From NCBI GenBank assembly GCA_913055795.1, contig CAJXLA010000008.1:1-48911 (forward strand): a stretch of 48,911 nucleotides of DNA. The letters run 5' to 3'. Below, piece by piece: positions 22,841 to 31,358 of the stretch (position 1 is its first letter; each line of letters begins with the position of its first letter). Below the pieces are notes generated by a model. That model saw nothing but the letters and a program-made list of their open reading frames with translations. It was not told the DNA's origin and did not search any database. The position numbers were made by a program, and so were the translations under genes. This DNA is from an uncultured Alcanivorax sp. Lineage in GTDB: Bacteria; Pseudomonadota; Gammaproteobacteria; Pseudomonadales; Alcanivoracaceae.

Positions 22841-23509
22841 TCAATCCCCGGAACTGATCCGCAAGCCGGCTGCCACCGCCAAAGGCCCCAGGCTCACCGC
22901 CAGCGCCAGCAGGGCACCCAGCAGCGCGAAGACGGCATCGACGTCATAGCCGGCCAGCGAGCGTCCCACCACCCCGGCGCCGAAGATCAGCACCGGTACA
23001 TAGAGCGGCAGTACCAGCAGGGCCAGGAGCATACCGCCCCGGCCCAGGCCCGTGGTCAGGGCCGCGCCGATGGCGCCCACCACGGTCAGAATGGGTGTGC
23101 CCAGCAGCAGGCTCAACGCGAGTTCATCCAGCACGGCCGCCGGCAATGCGAAAAGTCCGCCCAGCACCGGCGAGAGCACCACCAGGGGCAGCCCGGTGAG
23201 CAGCCAGTGGCCCAGCAGACGCGCCAGCACGGGAAAATACAGGGCCACGGGCGCGACCAGCAGCTGTTCCAGGGCGCCACTCTCGTAATCCCGGCGGAAG
23301 AGCTGATCCAGCGAGAGCATGACCGCCAGCAAGGCCGCCACCCAGACCACGCCCGGCCCGATCCGGCGCAACAGGTCCGGTTCCGGATCCAGCCCCAGCG
23401 GGAACAGGGTCACCACCATCAGGAAGAAAAACAGCGGGTTGATGATTTCCGCCCGGGCGCACAGGCCCAGCCGCAGTTCCCGCGCCAGCGTGGGAGCGAA
23501 ACCGGTCAT
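22841..23509 (-). CDS. ccmB: Heme exporter permease CcmB
   Basis: 222 residues with six hydrophobic spans. FFFLMVVTLFPLGLDPEPDLL, VWVAALLAVMLSLDQLFRRDYESGALEQLL and PALPxxx-free loops match CcmB, the membrane subunit that works with CcmA in a complex that releases heme-loaded CcmE using ATP. The ATG overlaps the ccmA TGA (ATGA). The stop is followed directly by a heptad array. Confidence 0.92.
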   Translation of the reverse strand: MTGFAPTLARELRLGLCARAEIINPLFFFLMVVTLFPLGLDPEPDLLRRIGPGVVWVAALLAVMLSLDQLFRRDYESGALEQLLVAPVALYFPVLARLLGHWLLTGLPLVVLSPVLGGLFALPAAVLDELALSLLLGTPILTVVGAIGAALTTGLGRGGMLLALLVLPLYVPVLIFGAGVVGRSLAGYDVDAVFALLGALLALAVSLGPLAVAAGLRISSGD

Positions 23510-24108
23510 GGTCCCAGCTCCAGCCGGCGAACCTCCGAGCCCACGGCATGATGGGAGGTGTAGAGCACCAGCCCGCCAGCGGCAGCATGGTCCGCCAGCC
23601 GGGTCTCGATGGTCGCCACCCCGGCGGCATCCACGGCGGCGAAGGGCTCGTCCAGGATCCAGACTTTTTGTTCGCCCAGCCACAGCCGCGCCAGCGACGC
23701 GCGCCGCTTCTGGCCCGCGGACAGTTGTGTCAGGGGCACATCCTCGAAGCCGCGCAGCCCGGCGCTGGCCAAGGCCGGCCAGGGATCGGCATCGTCAAGA
23801 CCATGCAGCGCATTCAGCCAGTTCAGGTTTTCCAGCGGCGTCAACTCGGCGCGCATGCCCGGGCGGTCGCCGATAAAGAGCAAATGCTCGCGGAAGTCGC
23901 CGGACAGATGCCAGTGCAGCTCACCGTCATAATGGGTAAACAACCCGGCCAGCACGCGCAACAGGGTGGTCTTGCCCGCGCCATTGGGCCCCACGATCTG
24001 CCAGCATTCGCCGGCATGGGCGGTCAGCGACAGGCCCCGGAAAAGCTGCCGATCATCACGCTCACAAGCCAGATTGTGCGCCTGAAGCAGGCAGGTCTCG
24101 CTCGACAC
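23506..24108 (-). CDS. ccmA: Heme exporter ATP-binding protein CcmA
   Basis: 200 residues. Walker A GPNGAGKTT, signature LSAGQKRRASLARL and Walker B WILDEPFAAVD define this short ABC ATPase. LTPLENLNWLNALHG is typical of CcmA. It drives release of holo-CcmE with CcmB. It is the first gene of the leftward ccmABCDE series; its upstream region (24109-24337) is shared with a divergent hydrolase gene and carries an orphan heptad array. Confidence 0.93.
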   Translation of the reverse strand: MSSETCLLQAHNLACERDDRQLFRGLSLTAHAGECWQIVGPNGAGKTTLLRVLAGLFTHYDGELHWHLSGDFREHLLFIGDRPGMRAELTPLENLNWLNALHGLDDADPWPALASAGLRGFEDVPLTQLSAGQKRRASLARLWLGEQKVWILDEPFAAVDAAGVATIETRLADHAAAGGLVLYTSHHAVGSEVRRLELGP

Positions 24109-24225
24109 CGGGGCTCCCGTCGCGCTGGGTCGTCGGTCGCGTAGTATAGCACGGTGCCCGGCTCGGCGAGCGAAACGGTCATGGCCGTCGCCGCCTCTTT
24201 GCGCCTATGCTGATCCGGGTAAGAA

Positions 24226-24262
24226 GGTGCGAGGCTCGAGGAGCGAGGGGCAAGGGGACGAT
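24226..24262 (+). repeat. Orphan heptad array upstream of ccmA and the hydrolase gene
   Basis: Units GGTGCGA, GGCTCGA, GGAGCGA, GGGGCAA, GGGGACG lie between divergent genes. Unlike the other arrays, it does not follow a recognised stop codon. Confidence 0.6.
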
Positions 24263-24337
24263 ACGGGCACCTTGCAGGAGTGGTCATTGTGTCCTCCGGG
24301 TAATCCTTGCCTCGACACCCAAAACAAGGGGGGCTGC

Positions 24338-25615
24338 ATGCTGTTGATCTCGAAATCCTACTGGCTGGGCATGCCCTTCGAGTACAAGGGGGAACTGCCC
24401 GAGGGTGTGCAGGTGGAGCCGGTGCGGCTCAAGGCGCTGGACTACCGGGACCTGAACGGACTCTTGTACCGGCCAGCCACAAACCGCACTCGCACCGCCG
24501 TGCTGGTCATGCATCCGCGCGCGGACTTTCAGCGCCACTACTGCATTCCCCGTTTCGCCGCTGCCGGCTATTACTGTCTGGGGCTCACCACCCGCTGTCT
24601 GAACAATGACACCACCGCCGTGCACGAGGATCTGATTCTGGATGTGGCCGCCGGCGTCGGTTTTCTCAAGGACCAGCCGGAGATCGACAACGTCATCCTC
24701 TTCGGCAATTCCGGAGGCGGTTCACTGTTCGCCTTCTACCAGAGCCAGGCCGTACTGGCGCCGGAGCAACGCCTGGAACGCGCGCCGTCGGGCCGGCCCA
24801 CGCGACTGGCGAAAGCGAACATGCCACCGGCGGATGCCTTCATTGCCTGTTCCGCGCACAAGGGCGAGGGGCGCATTCTCATGGATTGCATCGATCCGGC
24901 GGTGACCGACGAAAACGACCCCACCGTTACTGATCCGGCACTGGATCTCTATGATCCGCGCAACGGCTTCGCCGAACCACCGCGTCCGTCGCACTACTCG
25001 CGGGCCTTTGTGGATCAGTTTCGCGCCGCCCAGCGCGCGCGGGTGGAGCGCCTCGATGCCCGGGCGCATGCGTTGATCCGCGAGGCGCGCCACAACGAAC
25101 GACTCTACCGGGAAACCGACAACAGCCTGCCCTTTGAACAACGCCAACGCATCGGCCGGCGCGCGGCCCAGGAACACGTCATGGTGGTCTATCGCACCAT
25201 GGCCAATCCGCACTATGTGGCGCCGGATCTGGATCCGTCGAAGCGCAGCTATGGTTCGCTGTTCAGCGAGCGGCCCGATTTGATGAATCACCAGTATCTC
25301 GGCTTCGCCCGGGTCGTGACGCCCGAGGCCTGGCTGTCCACCTGGTCCGCACTGAGCTCGCGTGCCGATCTGGAGGCGAATATCGGCGCCTTCGACGGGC
25401 CCGTGCTCTGCGCCTTTGCCGAGCGCGACCGTGAGATTCATCCCAAAGCCGATGCCGAGCCCATCTGGAACGCTGTATCCAGCCGGGATTGCACCCTGCA
25501 ATGGTTCGACGCGGAACACTATTTCGAGCCGGAATACGGCACGGAAACGGCCCCGGATGTGGAAACACTCATGGACTCCGTGATTCCGTGGGCGGACGAA
25601 CGCTTCGCGCTGTGA
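24338..25615 (+). CDS. Alpha/beta hydrolase
   Basis: 425 residues with the alpha/beta hydrolase core: TAVLVMHPRADFQRHYC near the oxyanion loop, the nucleophile elbow GNSGGG (Ser, about residue 128), and a late acid and base in DGPVLCAFAERDREIHP and WFDAEHYFEPEYG. A roughly 150-residue helical insertion in the middle forms a cap and makes it longer than usual lipases or esterases. The substrate is not known; similar proteins act on esters or amides in catabolism. The ATG at 24338 has GGGGG a few bases before. It is divergent from ccmA and followed by a nonamer hairpin. Confidence 0.75.
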   Translation: MLLISKSYWLGMPFEYKGELPEGVQVEPVRLKALDYRDLNGLLYRPATNRTRTAVLVMHPRADFQRHYCIPRFAAAGYYCLGLTTRCLNNDTTAVHEDLILDVAAGVGFLKDQPEIDNVILFGNSGGGSLFAFYQSQAVLAPEQRLERAPSGRPTRLAKANMPPADAFIACSAHKGEGRILMDCIDPAVTDENDPTVTDPALDLYDPRNGFAEPPRPSHYSRAFVDQFRAAQRARVERLDARAHALIREARHNERLYRETDNSLPFEQRQRIGRRAAQEHVMVVYRTMANPHYVAPDLDPSKRSYGSLFSERPDLMNHQYLGFARVVTPEAWLSTWSALSSRADLEANIGAFDGPVLCAFAERDREIHPKADAEPIWNAVSSRDCTLQWFDAEHYFEPEYGTETAPDVETLMDSVIPWADERFAL

Positions 25616-25634
25616 GGTGAAACCAGCAATAAAT

Positions 25635-25696
25635 AACCACAGAGGACACAGAGACCGGAAACGCCAACCTCTGTGCTCTCTGTGATCTCTGTGGTT
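25635..25696. repeat. Nonamer inverted repeat hairpin
   Basis: The left arm begins AACCACAGAGGACACAGAG and the right arm is the complement of ACCACAGAGATCACAGAG plus GCACAGAGG. The 9-base units match the element at 6025-6149. It lies 20 bases after the hydrolase stop and may end its transcript. Confidence 0.7.
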
Positions 25697-25798
25697 TATA
25701 CTGGAGCTTGTGGCACTTGGCCTTATTCGCGGCGAGGACGCCGCTCCTGCACGCATCAACAAAACCCGCAAGACGGGCCCGAACGGAGGTTACTATCC

Positions 25799-26350
25799 AT
25801 GCCGCGAATATTGCTTTTCTCTGTCGTGCTGCTTATCGCGGGCTGCGGCGGCGATCCCGAACCACTGCCTGTAGTGGACGAAGTGGACCTGGAGCGCTAC
25901 ACCGGCACCTGGCGAGAGATCGCGCGCCTGCCGCAGTGGTTCCAGCGCGGCTGCTACAACGCCACCGCCGAATACCGCCTGAACGACGACGGCAGCCTCA
26001 AGGTGATCAACCGGTGTGACAAGGTGGATGAGAAACCCAGCCGGGCCGAAGGCCGCGCCCGCGTAGTGGAGGGCTCGAACAACGCCAGGCTCAAGGTGCG
26101 TTTCGACAACTGGTTCAGCAACCTCTTCCCCACCATCGCCGAGGGCAACTACTGGATCATTCATTTGTCCGAGGACTATGACGTGGTCATGATCGGCGAG
26201 CCGACGCGCGATTACCTGTGGATTCTGGCACGCGAGTCGGAGCTGCCCGACGCACGTTATGAAAAACTGGTAGCCAAAGCCGAAGGACTGGGTTTCCCCG
26301 TGGATGAGCTCAAGCGCAACCGCAACCTGGTACCTGCTGATGGAAGCTGA
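25799..26350 (+). CDS. blc: Outer-membrane lipocalin (Blc family)
   Basis: 183 residues. A lipoprotein signal with lipobox LIAGC (Cys16) is followed by a lipocalin beta-barrel. The first structurally conserved region is YTGTWREIARLPQWFQRGC, and YNATAEYRL, INRCDK and YDVVMIGEPTRDYLWILARES are the other Blc landmarks. Blc-type proteins bind lysophospholipids or fatty acids at the outer membrane under stress. The ATG has GGAGG nine bases upstream. The next gene starts inside its last codons, so lipocalin, DUF4279 and CYTH genes form one operon. Confidence 0.87.
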   Translation: MPRILLFSVVLLIAGCGGDPEPLPVVDEVDLERYTGTWREIARLPQWFQRGCYNATAEYRLNDDGSLKVINRCDKVDEKPSRAEGRARVVEGSNNARLKVRFDNWFSNLFPTIAEGNYWIIHLSEDYDVVMIGEPTRDYLWILARESELPDARYEKLVAKAEGLGFPVDELKRNRNLVPADGS

Positions 26351-26804
26351 CGAACATCATGTTTTTTTCGCGGTGGTGGGCTTCACCGGGCATCCGCGCA
26401 ACATCAGCCTGATCACGGGCGTGGAAGCGGATGATTTCTGGGTGGAGGGCGAGACCTTTACCGAGGCCATGCCCGAAGCGCGCCGCCGCGAAAACCGCTG
26501 GATCCTGTCCAGCGGGCTGAGCCGGGATGCCGGCCACCGGGACCACTTCGAGCGCCTGCTGTACAAGCTTCATCCCCTGGCCGAGCGCCTGCCCGGGCTT
26601 ATGCAAGACTACCGCTGCGGCATCGGGGTCTCGCGTTTTTTCTTCATGGATGATCCGCGTTTCTATCTCCCGGACGAGCTCATTGCCGCCTTCCATGAAC
26701 TGGGCCTGGATGTGGGCTTCGATCAGCTCGTACCGTCCGCTGCCGGCGGTCTGCCGGAGATGGACGACGAAATCCTGAACCTGCCGGACGAGGAAGATCT
26801 GTAA
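26340..26804 (+). CDS. DUF4279-like protein
   Basis: 154 residues from MEADEHHVFF. The pattern HHVFFAVVGFTGHPRNISLITGVEADDFWVEGE is that of DUF4279, a small alpha/beta domain of unknown function that is also found among polymorphic-toxin immunity proteins. The rest (ERLLYKLHPLAERLPGL, GIGVSRFFFMDDPRFYLPDELIAAFHELGLDVGFDQ) fits the same fold. The gene overlaps the lipocalin gene by about 11 bp, and its stop overlaps the ATG of the CYTH gene (TAATG). No toxin is next to it, so an immunity role is not supported. Confidence 0.65.
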   Translation: MEADEHHVFFAVVGFTGHPRNISLITGVEADDFWVEGETFTEAMPEARRRENRWILSSGLSRDAGHRDHFERLLYKLHPLAERLPGLMQDYRCGIGVSRFFFMDDPRFYLPDELIAAFHELGLDVGFDQLVPSAAGGLPEMDDEILNLPDEEDL

Positions 26805-27283
26805 TGGGCACGGAAATCGAGCGCAAGTTCCGGGTGCGGCACACGGACTTCCTCGTCGGCGCCACGGGGCAGTGGCTGTGCCAGGGCTATCTCAGCCATC
26901 AGGCCGAGGCGACCGTGCGTGTACGCATGGATGACGACGGCGCCTGGCTGACGATCAAGGGCGTCACCCAAGGCGCCACGCGGCGCGAATTCGAATACCC
27001 CATTCCGCCGGACGACGCCCGGATCATGCTCGACGAAATGTGTCCCGCGGGCCGTATCGAGAAAACCCGCTTTCGCATCCCGGCACCACCCCATGTCTGG
27101 GAAGTGGACGTGTTCGCCGGCGACAACGAAGGCCTGGTCGTGGCGGAAATCGAGCTGAGCGATGAAAACGAGGCCTTCGAACACCCGGAATGGCTGGGCG
27201 CCGAAGTCACCGACGACCCGCGCTATTACAACAGCGAACTGAGCCGCCATCCCTGGCGGCTCTGGTCCGGCGGCACCGAATAA
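26804..27283 (+). CDS. CYTH-domain triphosphatase-like protein
   Basis: 159 residues. The N-terminal EIERKF (residues 4-9) is the ExExK motif of the CYTH triphosphate tunnel. VRVRMDDDGAWLTIKG, REFEYPIP and EVDVFAGDNEGLVVAEIELSDENE give the remaining acidic and basic tunnel residues. Bacterial members hydrolyse inorganic triphosphate or related compounds; a few act as class IV adenylate cyclases. It overlaps the DUF4279 stop by one base and converges on metR with a 3-bp gap. Confidence 0.85.
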   Translation: MGTEIERKFRVRHTDFLVGATGQWLCQGYLSHQAEATVRVRMDDDGAWLTIKGVTQGATRREFEYPIPPDDARIMLDEMCPAGRIEKTRFRIPAPPHVWEVDVFAGDNEGLVVAEIELSDENEAFEHPEWLGAEVTDDPRYYNSELSRHPWRLWSGGTE

Positions 27284-27286
27284 GTC

Positions 27287-28207
27287 TCAGCGGGCACTGG
27301 GCTCGCGTATGCCGGACAGGTCCTGAAAACACTGCTCCCGCGCGATCTCGATGAACTGACGCAGATAGGCGGCATCGGCTTCCTCGGTGCGCACCGCTGC
27401 ATAGAGGGTGCGCCAGACGCCGTCGCCCAGGGGCCGGCTGGTGAGCAGCCCGGCATCCAGATATTCCGTCAGCGCCCAGTTGGGCAGTGCCGCCACGCCC
27501 CGACCGCTGGCTACCAGCTGGGCCATCATGGGCGTAAGCTCGGCCGTGCGTACATCGGCCGGCTCCCGCCCGGCCGGATCGAGAAAGGCGTGAAAGATAT
27601 CCAGGCGCTCGCGCTCCACGGGATAGGTGATCAGCGTCTGCTCCGCCAGATCCTCGGGTTCCACGCGCTTGTGCTGCGCCAGCGCATGATCGCGGGCCAG
27701 GGCCAGAACCAATTCATAGCGGAACAGCGGAATATAGACCACGGCCTCGTCTTCCACCGGGTCCGAGGTGATGACCATGTCCAGGTCGCCACGCGCCAGC
27801 GCCGGCAGAGGCGCGAAGTTGAACCCCGCGGAGAGATCCAGCTCCACCTCGGGCCAGCGGGCCCGGAACTGATCCAGCGTGGGCATGAGCCACTGAAAAC
27901 ACGAATGGCACTCAATGGCCAGGTGCAGGCGTCCGGCCGCACCCGCCGCCATGCGCTGCAGCTCCTGCTCCGCGAGCCGCACCCGGGGCAGCACCTCTTC
28001 GGCGAGTTCCAGCAGCCGCAAACCGGCGGTGGTAAAACGCAGCGGCCGCGCCCGTCGGTTCAGCAGAGACAGATCCAGCCTGGACTCCAGGTCCCGGAGC
28101 TGATGGGAGAGCGCGGACTGGGTGATGTGCAGCCGCTCCGAGGCTTCCACCAGGCTGCCCGTCTCCTGGATGGCTCTCAGGCTTTGCAGGTGGCGCAGCT
28201 CAATCAT
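27287..28207 (-). CDS. metR: LysR-family regulator MetR
   Basis: 306 residues. The N-terminal helix-turn-helix has MIELRHLQSLRAIQETGSLVEASERLHITQSALSHQL, close to MetR of methionine biosynthesis. The effector domain includes LAIECHSCFQWLMPTLDQFRARWPEVELDL, which is highly characteristic of MetR. It is expected to activate metE, metF or related genes with homocysteine as co-effector. None of those genes is in this window, so the regulon lies elsewhere. It is divergent from the PF10118 gene, whose promoter region carries a separate dyad. Confidence 0.85.
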   Translation of the reverse strand: MIELRHLQSLRAIQETGSLVEASERLHITQSALSHQLRDLESRLDLSLLNRRARPLRFTTAGLRLLELAEEVLPRVRLAEQELQRMAAGAAGRLHLAIECHSCFQWLMPTLDQFRARWPEVELDLSAGFNFAPLPALARGDLDMVITSDPVEDEAVVYIPLFRYELVLALARDHALAQHKRVEPEDLAEQTLITYPVERERLDIFHAFLDPAGREPADVRTAELTPMMAQLVASGRGVAALPNWALTEYLDAGLLTSRPLGDGVWRTLYAAVRTEEADAAYLRQFIEIAREQCFQDLSGIREPSAR

Positions 28208-28465
28208 GATTCGTTCTCATACTCGTTTCCGGGGCGCTGATTCTCGCTCATCACGACGCGGGCCCACAATGGTCCATCGAGGGGCTGCCGGCTCTTGCCC
28301 ACCTTTTATTGGGCACGGCTCACTTGCTGGTCCTCGGCGTTGCCATCGATTGGCCTTGATGACACCAGTCCAGGTCCGCAGGGCCAAAAATTCGCTTTAA
28401 TCCGTGAAAACAGGGAGTTACGGGCCCTTTCCGATCGTCGACCCGCCTTGATTTCTGTTGGGAGC
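28208..28465. other. Divergent intergenic region between metR and the PF10118 gene
   Basis: No open frame of note and no RNA family recognised. No clear MetR half-site pair of the TGAA-N5-TTCA type was found. It should hold both promoters; the dyad at 28466-28491 is listed separately. Confidence 0.45.
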
Positions 28466-28491
28466 ACTGTAACACTGGCCGATGTAACAGT
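28466..28491. promoter_or_regulatory. 26-bp imperfect palindrome before the PF10118 gene
   Basis: The outer arms are ACTGTAACA and TGTAACAGT around GGCC, giving 20 of 26 symmetric positions by eye. It ends 18 bp before the start codon and overlaps the likely Shine-Dalgarno approach. The size and symmetry suit a TetR-type dimer operator. The cognate regulator is not known. Confidence 0.5.
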
Positions 28492-28509
28492 TAGCGAGGA
28501 AGAATCGCC

Positions 28510-29358
28510 ATGGTTCATCAGATTTTGCCGACCCGACGCAACCTCAAGTTCAAGCTGCGCCCGGAACGGGCCCTGAACTGGCATCAGGACGGGCTCAATG
28601 TGAGTCAATTCCTGAATACCCTGAGCCTGTTCTTCCCGGTGGGTGAGCGCTTCTTCATCGACAGCGTGCGCGCCTTCCGTGACCAGGTGGACGAGGCCGA
28701 GCTCCAGGAAGCGGTCAAGGCCTTTATCGGCCAGGAAGCCATGCACGGCCGTGAGCACGAGGAGTACAACGAGGCCATCGCGGCCCAGGGCGTACCCATC
28801 GAAGCGCAGGAAAAGTTCGTGAATGATCTGCTCAAGGGCATTCAGCGCACCACGCCGGAAGCCTTTCAGCTGTCCGCGACCATCGCGCTGGAACATCTGA
28901 CCGCCATTCTTGCCGACGGCCTGCTGAATCTGCCGGAAATCATGGACGGCGCGGACGAGGACTACAAGGCACTGTGGAACTGGCACGCGCTGGAGGAAAC
29001 CGAGCACAAGGCGGTGGCCTTTGATGTCTACCGCACCGTCATGGGCGATGACAGCAAGGTTGGTTCCTATGCCCTGCGCTCGTCCGCTCTGGTCCTGGCT
29101 ACTGGTATCTTCTTCGCCCTCTTTATCCCCTATTATCTGCACAATGTGCGCATCAAGGGTGGTCTTTTTGATCTGCAGGGCTGGCGTGGCGTCTGGCGTC
29201 ACACCTGGGGCCGCAAGGGCATCTTCCGGTTCATGCTGCCCAACTGGTTCGATTGGTTCCGCCCGGGCTTTCACCCCTGGGACCACGACAATAGCCGCTT
29301 TCTGGAACAGATCGACACACTGGTGACGGACGTGCTGGAAAAACGCGACGCCGCCTGA
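28510..29358 (+). CDS. PF10118 predicted metal-dependent hydrolase (di-iron, ferritin-like)
   Basis: 282 residues. The carboxylate/His clusters expected of a di-metal four-helix bundle are present: QEAMHGREHEEYN, ATIALEHLTAILADG and WHALEETEHKAVAFDVY, each with the E-x-x-H pattern. Residues after about 190 contain a membrane-binding hydrophobic stretch (ALVLATGIFFALFIPYYL) and a basic region. The family is listed as a metal-dependent hydrolase, but the motifs look more like a di-iron oxygenase or desaturase; the reaction is unproven. GAGGA lies nine bases before the ATG. Repeat copy C starts two bases after its stop. Confidence 0.82.
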   Translation: MVHQILPTRRNLKFKLRPERALNWHQDGLNVSQFLNTLSLFFPVGERFFIDSVRAFRDQVDEAELQEAVKAFIGQEAMHGREHEEYNEAIAAQGVPIEAQEKFVNDLLKGIQRTTPEAFQLSATIALEHLTAILADGLLNLPEIMDGADEDYKALWNWHALEETEHKAVAFDVYRTVMGDDSKVGSYALRSSALVLATGIFFALFIPYYLHNVRIKGGLFDLQGWRGVWRHTWGRKGIFRFMLPNWFDWFRPGFHPWDHDNSRFLEQIDTLVTDVLEKRDAA

Positions 29359-29360
29359 CT

Positions 29361-29628
29361 GGCAGGCTGTTGGACACCCCCTGCGTACTCAGGCTTTCAG
29401 GCTGGTTCGCAATCGAGGCGCTCTTTTGAAGGCGGGGCCCGCCCCCCGTCGAAAAAGAGCAACGATGAGTGCGGGCCAGCCTGAAAGCCCCGCGGGGCGC
29501 GGGCCGAAGCGCGCATCTGCTGCGCCTGCTCGCTCGGAAAGGGAACCACCCTGTCCGTCGCAATCAGGCACACCAGCTGCACGCTTCAGCCGGCGCTGAG
29601 TGCGCAACGGGTTTTTCAACAGCCTGCT
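29361..29628 (+). repeat. MITE-like palindromic element, copy C
   Basis: Full-length copy in the same orientation as A and B. The left end is GGCAGGCTGTTGGACA and the right end is GGGTTTTTCAACAGCCTGCT. Internal modules: CTTTCAGGCTGG...CCAGCCTGAAAG with a GC hairpin inside, then CGAAGCGCGCATCTGC...CAGCTGCACGCTTCAG. It lies between the convergent PF10118 and rplS genes. No flanking direct repeat is clear. Confidence 0.85.
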
Positions 29629-29660
29629 AACCTCAAACGAAAGCTTCCAGCTCCAGAGGC

Positions 29661-30029
29661 TTATTGCTGTTTGTGCGTGACCTTTTCCTTGATCCGGGCC
29701 GACTTGCCCGAACGCTCACGCAGATAGTAGAGCTTGGCCTGACGCACATCGCCGCGGCGATCCACCCGGATGCTGTCGATCAGCGGGCTGTGCACCTGGA
29801 AGACCCGTTCGATGCCCACGCCGTGGGTGGTCTTGCGCACGGTGAAGTTGGAGCTCAGACCACGGTTGCGCTTGCCGATCACCACGCCCTGGAAAGCCTG
29901 CAGACGCTCGCGGCTGCCCTCTTTCACCTTGACCTGGACGGTGACGGTGTCGCCGGGGCCGAACTCGGGCACGTCATCCTTCATCTGGGCCTGCTCAATT
30001 TCCTGAATCAGAGGGTTCTTGCCGCTCAT
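29661..30029 (-). CDS. rplS: 50S ribosomal protein L19
   Basis: 122 residues. [46 protein letters not shown] and [40 protein letters not shown] are unmistakable L19, which sits at the 30S-50S interface. It is the last gene of the rpsP-rimM-trmD-rplS operon. Its start codon and Shine-Dalgarno (AGGAG) lie inside the end of trmD, an overlap of 35 bp that is unusual for this operon. L19 must be made in far larger amounts than TrmD, so translation start is probably independent. Confidence 0.97.
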   Translation of the reverse strand: MSGKNPLIQEIEQAQMKDDVPEFGPGDTVTVQVKVKEGSRERLQAFQGVVIGKRNRGLSSNFTVRKTTHGVGIERVFQVHSPLIDSIRVDRRGDVRQAKLYYLRERSGKSARIKEKVTHKQQ

Positions 30030-30825
30030 GACTACCTGCTCCTGTTGAATCGGTATCGTCTTGTCGTGCCTCGTGCTCGCGAATGAACTCCGCCAGCAGT
30101 TGTTCCGCTTCCTGGTCCAGCCCACGCTCGCGGCGCCGGGCTTCCAGCACATCCGGCCGCCACAGCCAGGTGCGTCCCAGCGACTGCTTCAGCCGCCAGC
30201 GCCGGATGCGCTCATGGTGGCCGCTCAGCAACACCGGCGGCACCGCCCGACCCTCGAAATCCTCGGGCCGGGTGTAATGAGGGCAATCCAGCAACCCCTC
30301 CAGCTCGCCGGTAAAGGAGTCCTGTTCCGCCGAGTCCTGATGACCCAGCACTCCGTCCAGGCGCCGCGCCATGGCGTCGATCAGGACCATGGCCGGCAGC
30401 TCGCCGCCGCTGAGCACATAGTCACCGATCGACACGGTTTCATCCACTTCCGCCTCGATCAGGCGCTCGTCCACGCCTTCATAGCGACCGGCCACCAGCA
30501 CCAGGGCTTCTTCCGCCGCCAGGGCTTCCACCCGGCCCTGCGTCAGCACCCGGCCGTGCGGTGCCAGATAGATGGTCCGCGCGGGCCGGCCCAGTTCCTC
30601 GCGCGCCTGCCTCAGGGCGGCGCGCAAGGGCTCGATTTTCATCACCATGCCGGGGCCGCCACCAAAGGGTCGGTCGTCCACCGTCTGGTGCCGGTCCGTG
30701 GTGAAATCCCGCGGATTCACCGGCCGGAGCTGTAGCCGGCCCGCTTCCACGGCGCGACCGGTAATGCCGTACTCGGTCACCGCCGACAGCATTTCCGGAA
30801 ACAGGGTGACCACGGCGACCTTCAT
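29995..30825 (-). CDS. trmD: tRNA (guanine-N1-)-methyltransferase TrmD
   Basis: 276 residues, SPOUT fold. It makes m1G37 next to the anticodon, which prevents +1 frameshifting. Motifs: [41 protein letters not shown] and [18 protein letters not shown] around the SAM knot; [13 protein letters not shown] is the tRNA-binding end. It is about 20 residues longer than E. coli TrmD because the tail ([21 protein letters not shown]) runs over the start of rplS. It follows rimM with a 2-bp gap. Confidence 0.97.
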   Translation of the reverse strand: MKVAVVTLFPEMLSAVTEYGITGRAVEAGRLQLRPVNPRDFTTDRHQTVDDRPFGGGPGMVMKIEPLRAALRQAREELGRPARTIYLAPHGRVLTQGRVEALAAEEALVLVAGRYEGVDERLIEAEVDETVSIGDYVLSGGELPAMVLIDAMARRLDGVLGHQDSAEQDSFTGELEGLLDCPHYTRPEDFEGRAVPPVLLSGHHERIRRWRLKQSLGRTWLWRPDVLEARRRERGLDQEAEQLLAEFIREHEARQDDTDSTGAGSHERQEPSDSGN

Positions 30826-30827
30826 GT

Positions 30828-31358
30828 TCAGAAATCCGGATCCCAGAAGACGGTTATCGTGCCGGCCCCTGCGTCCACCGGACCAACTACCTGCTCCGGA
30901 ATCCAGGGAATCAGGCGCTCGCGGCGGTCGAGGCTCTCGGTGTCGCCGCGCACCACCAGCACATCGTTGGCGCCTGTTTCCATGAGCGTGTCGACCACAC
31001 CCAGATCGCGCCCGTCGTCCAGGCGCACACGCAATCCCACCAGATCGCGCCAGTAAAAGTCCCCCGCGTCCAGCGCCGGCAGTGCCGACCGGGGCACGGC
31101 GACGCGGCAGCCGCAGAAGCGCTCGTACGCTTCATCGCGATCGGTGCAATCGGCGAGCCGGGCAATCAGGCCCTTGCCATGACGCCTGCCGTCATTGACC
31201 CGGACCTCGTGCCACTTGCCGCCGGACTCCAGCCACCAGGGCCGGTAGTCCAGAATATTGTCCAGCGGGTCGGTCCACGAATAGACCTTGACCCAGCCCC
31301 GCACACCGTGGACCCCCATGATGCGGCCCACGATCACGGCCTCGTCGGACGCGTCCAT
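30828..31358 (-). CDS. rimM: 16S rRNA processing protein RimM
   Basis: 176 residues. The N-terminal RimM barrel ([24 protein letters not shown]) and C-terminal PRC barrel ([46 protein letters not shown]) are both present. RimM helps mature the 30S head and binds S19. Its ATG overlaps the rpsP TGA by one base (TGATG). The product order in this operon is conserved across gammaproteobacteria. Confidence 0.96.
   Translation of the reverse strand: MDASDEAVIVGRIMGVHGVRGWVKVYSWTDPLDNILDYRPWWLESGGKWHEVRVNDGRRHGKGLIARLADCTDRDEAYERFCGCRVAVPRSALPALDAGDFYWRDLVGLRVRLDDGRDLGVVDTLMETGANDVLVVRGDTESLDRRERLIPWIPEQVVGPVDAGAGTITVFWDPDF

Noticed and set aside
24109-24337. A small gene inside the ccmA/hydrolase divergent region
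   Set aside because: The in-frame extension upstream of 24338 lies over the heptad array, lacks a Shine-Dalgarno and has no family match.
26340-26804. DUF4279 protein as a toxin immunity gene
   Set aside because: No toxin or polymorphic-toxin delivery gene is nearby; neighbours are a lipocalin and a CYTH protein.
28208-28509. MetR box upstream of metR
   Set aside because: No convincing TGAA-N5-TTCA pair was found; the dyad at 28466 has different half-sites.
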